Source: Pavlovales sp. CCMP2436 (lineage: Eukaryota > Haptophyta > Pavlovophyceae > Pavlovales). Taken from it: a stretch of DNA of 11,667 bases. The notes beneath the pieces were generated by a model that saw only the letters and a program-made list of their open reading frames with translations, was not told the DNA's origin and made no database searches. Shown piece after piece: positions 8,154 to 11,667 of the stretch. How positions within the stretch are numbered: position 1 is the first letter of the stretch; each line of letters begins with the position of its first letter. The stretch lies in NCBI GenBank assembly GCA_026770615.1, contig MU631801.1, positions 21,539 to 33,205 of the forward strand, written 5' to 3'. The position numbers and the translations under genes are program-made.

Positions 8154-8177
8154 CACTCACACCAAAGGGTGTGAGTG
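8154..8177. repeat. Perfect 10-bp hairpin with AAAG loop
   Basis: CACTCACACC at 8154-8163 and its reverse complement at 8168-8177 are separated by AAAG. It lies just after repeat B copy 1 and before a GC-rich CCTCGGCCG direct repeat (about 8200-8222). No T-tract follows, so it is not a bacterial-type terminator. Function is unknown. Confidence 0.7.
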
Positions 8178-8222
8178 TGTGCGCCCCGGCCCCCACGCCC
8201 CGCCTCGGCCGCGCCTCGGCCG

Positions 8223-8503
8223 CCGCAGCCCTGCCGTACTTTAATTACATAATAAGTGAGTAATGGATCCATCACCCCACTTATTAGATTGCTTGTTGAA
8301 CATCAAATCATGTTACTTACTTAAGTTTTCGTATACATGTAGTAAGCTTATATATGTATGACTCTGTCGGTGGACTAATTAATGCCGAAAGGATGTAATT
8401 GCCGCCTCGTGTCTACGGTGAGCAGGCACGCTAAGATACTTAGGGTGGCGGCACACCATAATTCAAAACTTACATATCATTATCTGCAGACTTGCAGCCT
8501 GGA
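8223..8503. other. AT-rich spacer
   Basis: There is no convincing open frame. A 9-bp inverted repeat TAATAAGTG (8250-8258) / CACTTATTA (8278-8286) surrounds a GGATCC. GCCGCC and GGCGGC lie about 45 bases apart around 8402-8452. Nothing identifiable as a gene or RNA was seen. Confidence 0.45.
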
Positions 8504-9310
8504 GGGTCAAAATCCGAATTAGTGGCCAGTCCGGGGGGATATCAAAAAAAAGTCCGATGAAAATCCTCCGGAGCAAGTCAGGAACCGGAGGTGGTGCCGC
8601 GGAGTTTGTTGCAGATTCGTAAATGGGGTCGAAATCCAAATTAGTGGCCAGTCCGGGGGAAATTGCGAAAAAATCCGGCGAAAATCCTTCGGAGTAACTC
8701 ACGAACTGGTTTAAGCACAGCCCAATTCACGAATCTGCATCTAACTCCTCTGTGCCCCATCGGGAACCATGACTTTCTTATCGCTTCCGAGCGCTGAGAA
8801 TCGGAAATGTTAGTAACCTTTAGCATGTTGTCAACCCCAGATGCACTCGAGAAGCACACGAGGTGGGCTACGACCGTCGAGAAGGGCTCTATTTGACAAC
8901 AGCTATTGATACTTAGCGCGCAGGGGCGAAGAATGTCTACTTCTTCGTCCCGCCCACAACTTGTTTCCCTCCTCAGTGCGGAATCGCGCCACAAATTTGG
9001 ATTTCGACCCAATGGGGCAACGCCCAATTCACGAATCTGCAACAAACTCCGCGGCACCAATTCGGGAACCATGACTTTCTTTTCGCTTTCGAACGCTGAG
9101 AATCGGAAATGTTAGTTACACGAAGTATGTTGTCGACCCTAAAGGCACCTGAGAGGCACACGAGGTGGGCTCCGACCGTCGAGGAGGGCTCTATTCGACA
9201 TCATCTATCGACACTTAGCGCGCAGGGGTACCAATGTCTACTTCCTCGTCCCGGCCACCATTTTCTTCCTTTCTAGTGCGGAATCGCGCCACTAATTCGG
9301 ATTTCGACCC
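8504..9310 (-). mobile_element. Element A copy 3 (outer), interrupted by copy 4
   Basis: The ends are GGGTCAAAATCCGAATTAG at 8504 and its near reverse complement ending at 9310. Internal order is reversed relative to copies 1 and 2. Subtracting the nested copy and one 4-bp duplication leaves 418 bp, close to the 420 bp of the other copies. Flanks are TGGA and AGGA, a 3-of-4 match, consistent with an older, decayed duplication. The hairpin arms 8593-8620 and 9031-9058 match perfectly over 28 bases although 410 bases of inserted DNA now separate them. Confidence 0.85.
8626..9010 (-). mobile_element. Element A copy 4 (inner), nested in copy 3
   Basis: The terminal repeats GGGTCGAAATCCAAATTAG at 8626 and the matching end at 9010 are flanked by AATG (8622-8625 and 9011-9014). 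It is 385 bp long, 35 bp shorter than copies 1 and 2, because one arm of the central hairpin is missing around 8708-8725. The remaining arm is at about 8730-8760. It inserted at the apex of the hairpin of copy 3. Confidence 0.88.
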
Positions 9311-9600
9311 AGGAACCAATCGTCCGTTAGTTATTGCAGAATGAAATTGTAACTAAATGTTAATCGCGCTCGTTCACCGATAATTTACCAATATCAGTGA
9401 ATCATCGCCCTAATTGCTCAGGAGTGGGAAGAGGCCGAGCGGTGTGTGCTCGCCCGCCTAAGGAGCGTGCGCAAGGCCATATTCTTAGGCATCCAGGATG
9501 TCTGAAGTTAACGAACAAGCTTACTTGTGCCGTAACTACGAGTAATAAAATTAACATAAGCTCGCATACTGCTGACTAGTACAGACTACAGAGCATCAAA
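9311..9600. other. AT-rich spacer with a small coding-like island
   Basis: Mostly AT-rich. At 9401-9505 a stop-bounded 34-codon plus-strand frame reads as an amphipathic segment (A-Q-E-W-E-E-A-E-R-C-V-L-A-R-L) that looks more protein-like than its surroundings. It may be an exon relic. It lacks a start codon and is unrecognised. A 60-codon ATG frame at 9397-9579 overlaps it. Confidence 0.25.
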
Positions 9601-9630
9601 TGTTGATTAGATATATACACAAAAATCCAG

Positions 9631-9708
9631 CACCTGTTGAACCATGCTGAGCCGCTATATACACATATATATATATATATATAGCGGCTCAGCATGGTTC
9701 AACAGGTG
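9631..9708. repeat. Perfect 31-bp inverted repeat with TA-rich loop
   Basis: The arms 9631-9661 and 9678-9708 are exact reverse complements and each contains the first 27 bases of repeat B. The 16-base spacer is CACATATATATATATA. This is a head-to-head arrangement of repeat B starts around a TA microsatellite. It would form a strong cruciform or RNA hairpin. Confidence 0.93.
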
Positions 9709-9738
9709 TTGTTCACTCACTGACTTGGTCGACGTCAG
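9682..9738 (+). repeat. Repeat B copy 2, 3'-truncated
   Basis: It matches repeat B copy 3 from TAGCGGCTCAG through GTCGACGTCAG, then diverges, so the terminal GCGA-loop hairpin is absent. It overlaps the right arm of the inverted repeat. The opposite-strand partner at 9631-9661 holds only the first 27 bases of the repeat. Confidence 0.85.
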
Positions 9739-9740
9739 AC

Positions 9741-10169
9741 ATTAGTCCTGGCAGAAGGGATGGTGGTGGTAGAGGTGAGGTTGGTGGTGAGCTCGTAGCA
9801 ATTGCCACAGGTCTCCCCCCTGCCCCCCCCCACACACACAACGCTCACGTCCATTTAGGTGCGTGTGCCCTGTCCGCCGCGGCCGCCGCGGCCCCCGCGG
9901 CCACCACGGCCGAGGCGTGCGCTCCGGTCGGCATTGTGGCTGCACCAGTTGTCGTCACGGTACGCGCCGTCCGCGTGCGCAAGGGCGTCCTCGGGCCCGT
10001 TTGCCGAGCGGCCGGTGCGCTAAAACCAAGGTGCACCCCGGGCACCAGCGGCCGCGCGCGCAGTCTGCGTGTGCAGCGAGCGCGCGCGGACAAGGATGAG
10101 CCTGGCGTGACCGCGCGCCACGATCACTCCGAGCTCCTTTATATACAAAAATCAAAAAAAAATCCGTAA
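9741..10169 (+). other. GC-rich island with open frames, coding doubtful
   Basis: A plus frame is open without interruption from before 9720 to a stop at 10167-10169. From about 9858 it encodes an Ala-rich stretch and then a basic segment. The first ATG in frame is at 9936. A minus frame at 9845-10093 is also open and Ala-rich. CpG-rich composition alone can produce both. A C-run followed by (CA)n at 9823-9840 precedes the island, and TTTATATA occurs at 10138-10145 after it. No motif identifies a product. Confidence 0.25.
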
Positions 10170-10183
10170 TTAAGATTCGCGGA

Positions 10184-10226
10184 GCGCGCTAAGCGCGCCT
10201 CATAGCCCCACCGCGGCCTACGGCCG
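10184..10226. repeat. Pair of short GC hairpins
   Basis: GCGCGC-TAA-GCGCGC (10184-10198) and CGGCC-TAC-GGCCG (10214-10226) lie 15 bases apart at the edge of the GC-rich island. They may be part of a structured RNA or chance palindromes. No tRNA fold was found. Confidence 0.6.
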
Positions 10227-10330
10227 ACTGCCAAAAGAATGAAGTTTTCATTATTATAATGGTGACCGAAAAAGCTGTTGACGGTATGGCTATTGTATAT
10301 GCTCTTAGCTATTGCATATACTATATATAT
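10227..10330. other. AT-rich lead-in to repeat B copy 3
   Basis: A short AT-rich stretch ending in CTATATATAT directly before repeat B. GTATATGC/GCATATAC forms an imperfect inverted repeat around 10294-10320. No gene was seen. Confidence 0.4.
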
Positions 10331-10411
10331 TAGCGGCTCAGCATGGTTCAACAGGTGTTGTTCAGTCACTGGCTTGGTCGACGTCAGGCTAAGGTCGAGC
10401 GATCGACCCAA
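10331..10411 (+). repeat. Repeat B copy 3, uninterrupted 81-bp unit
   Basis: This is the reference copy. It starts TAGCGGCTCAGCATGG after a TA-rich tract and ends with GGTCGA-GCGA-TCGACC (10393-10408), then CAA. The early part GGCTCAGCATGG resembles a Pol III A box (TRGCNNAGYNGG with one extra base), but a clear B box is lacking. It may be a short SINE-like repeat, the end of a larger element or a conserved RNA. It serves as the empty site for element A copy 2. Confidence 0.88.
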
Positions 10412-11340
10412 TATATACCCCAGCCTATACCGCTGACCGCCTGCCCCGGAGCACGCAGCACACAGCACACACTTGCTGGTTTCAACCCGTGCCATACGGG
10501 TAAGGCGCTTCCTACTGTGGTCCAGTCATTTCTATTGGAATTGCAGTCCAGTTGAACCGAGAGTCAGGCAACACTGTTGCTGTTCATCACTCCTCGGTTA
10601 CGGGTTTCCGTTCCGCTTACATTCGTTTCAAGATCTTGTAGTCCAATGTGAACCTGCCGCCTGTCGACCTCTCGACGGGCATCGACTAGCGCTGCAAGGA
10701 CTAATCGAGAGAATACGTAGACCGGCGTATCCAACAAAAGCCGTATACAGCTAGAGGGGTGCACCCTTGCTGAGTGAGTCCCTCCTGCACTTTTGGCGCG
10801 CCTCTGCTGGGGTGTGCGGGTCTGTGGCCCTGCTTTTGGCCGCGTGGATGGGCGCAGAACACGGTGGTGTGGGGCTCTGACGGCGGTCGTTCCGCTATTG
10901 TCTGTGGGTGGCTGCGTCGTGCGAGTCCGCTTTCGTCCCGCGGCCGATTGTTGCGTCTGGTCCAGCACCATAGGTGGTGTGTAGGTTTGGTTGGCTTCCT
11001 ATAGGCGTTTGGCTGAGCGCAATATGCGCGGGTGAGACGCTGCTGGCATGTGACGTCTGCTGTGGTGTGTGCGGCCGCAGCTCGTATACCCTCCTGCATC
11101 CTACACGCGCATCCATAATAAGCTCCTGTAGAGATTTTGTGTTGCTTGCTCCTGCCTGGGCTGTCCACCCCTTGCTGTTGCCATCATATCGTGGGAGCCC
11201 CGCTAGGGGCTCAGCTCAGTAAATAGCAATTAGCAATGAAGTCGCTGACTTGCTCTTTCTCTCTGTAATCAGTACCACATCGCAACGACGCCAGCTCAAG
11301 CATTTCCATTGGCGCAAGGGTTTAAAATAGAACGTTGGTT
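10412..11340. other. Long stretch without a recognisable gene
   Basis: Several frames are open (plus 10473-10754, 10774-11004 and 10974-11222; minus 10564-10971 and 10701-11168), but none has a known motif and they contradict each other. The plus strand is T/G-rich at 10790-11070. A plus segment around 10771-10880 could encode a hydrophobic helix (S-V-A-L-L-L-A-A-W). The stretch may be untranslated or intronic sequence of the exon that follows. Nothing firmer can be said. Confidence 0.35.
11195..11212. repeat. 7-bp hairpin GAGCCCC-GCTA-GGGGCTC
   Basis: A perfect 7-bp stem with a GCTA loop, followed by AT-rich sequence with two copies of TAGCAAT near 11224-11237. It does not match the histone mRNA 3' stem-loop. 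No role is assigned. Confidence 0.65.
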
Positions 11341-11346
11341 TCACAG

Positions 11347-11585
11347 AACGTCGCTGAATTACTCACGCTTGCAACGGCCTGCGCTCGTGTGGGCGGCCGC
11401 GACGTGTTTGGCAGCTGCTCGTCGTGCGTCACCGACGCGCGAGCTTCGCTCGTGCAGCCGCACGTCGGCGGCTGCTCGGGCGGCTCGCGAGCCGTTGCGT
11501 GGATCAAGGCCCGAGCCTCCGACTCGCGGTTTGTGACGGTCGGCGGCGACGTCTTCTCTGCTCGGCTGTGCCAGTCGGTACACGC

Positions 11586-11586
<1 letters not shown>
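11347..11586 (+). CDS. Putative 3' partial exon, cysteine-containing hypothetical protein
   Basis: A pyrimidine-rich TTGGTTTCACAG (11335-11346) looks like a 3' splice site. The frame then stays open for 80 codons up to the C homopolymer, with a stop (TAA) only a few codons upstream of the acceptor. The product has a balanced composition and contains V-G-G-R-D-V-F, C-S-S-C-V-T-D, a further Cys in G-G-C-S-G-G-S, W-I-K-A-R and R-F-V-T-V-G-G-D-V-F. Cysteine spacing suggests a secreted or lumenal domain, but I recognise no family. The competing frame at 11309-11536 is Ala/Arg-rich and looks like a shadow. The 3' part is lost to the homopolymer, which would read as poly-Pro. Confidence 0.35.

Positions 11587-11667
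<81 letters not shown>
11587..11667. other. 81-base C homopolymer at right edge
   Basis: All bases from 11587 to the end are C. A pure run of this length at a sequence edge is best explained as a sequencing or assembly artefact, for example a poly-G artefact of two-colour chemistry in reverse complement, not as genomic DNA. Confidence 0.9.

Noticed and set aside
3590..9310. Repeated palindromic units as a CRISPR array
   Set aside because: The repeats are 420-bp elements with inverted ends and target duplications, not short direct repeats with regular spacers.
10331..10411. Repeat B as a tRNA gene
   Set aside because: No cloverleaf, no B box of the GGTTCRANNCC type at a suitable distance, and no acceptor stem.
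11587..11667. C homopolymer as a telomere or regulatory tract
   Set aside because: A telomere at this end would be G-rich on the plus strand and would show a repeat unit. A pure 81-base run at the edge fits an artefact.

Overview
The window looks like an accessory, repeat-rich stretch of a nuclear genome from a GC-rich unicellular eukaryote, possibly an alga. The organism cannot be fixed from the sequence. GC-rich, coding-like blocks alternate with AT-rich spacers. Open frames are short and broken, no operon-like packing or rRNA or tRNA gene is seen, and several families of non-coding repeats are present. No intact, confidently functional protein-coding gene was found. Most coding traces are relics.

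Layout. Positions 1-1700 hold weak coding-like frames, including a possible degraded carbohydrate-active protein with a G-P-E-D-P-R motif followed downstream by D-K-N-W. Positions 1700-3120 hold small hypothetical frames and spacers. Positions 3123-3608 encode a fragment resembling the C-terminal part of protist retrotransposon polyproteins. It carries one in-frame TGA and is cut by a 420-bp inverted-repeat element at 3590-4009. Positions 4134-4520 are low-complexity GC-rich sequence. Positions 4618-5247 (minus strand) encode a helix-turn-helix, CENP-B/Tc5-like DNA-binding fragment with one in-frame TAG and no catalytic domain. Positions 5556-7393 (plus strand) hold a multiply frameshifted relic that may once have been a type II membrane protein with an SGNH/PC-esterase-like domain. 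From 7634 to 10411 the window is mostly repeats. At the right end a cysteine-containing coding-like exon (11347-11586) runs into 81 consecutive C residues that look like a contig-edge artefact.

The best-supported content is a family of short non-autonomous DNA elements, here called element A. Four copies are present: 3590-4009, 7661-8080, an outer copy at 8504-9310 and an inner copy at 8626-9010 nested in it. They share terminal inverted repeats starting GGGTCGAAATCC, flanking duplications of 4 bp (exact in three copies) and a central long hairpin. One copy is inserted in an 81-bp repeat (repeat B), whose uninterrupted copy at 10331-10411 provides an empty-site comparison. Another copy sits in the apex of the hairpin of an older copy. 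The arms of the central hairpin agree better within a copy than between copies, which suggests that the fold is maintained. This element and repeat B are the most interesting structures in the window. I found no evidence of a complete novel gene system.
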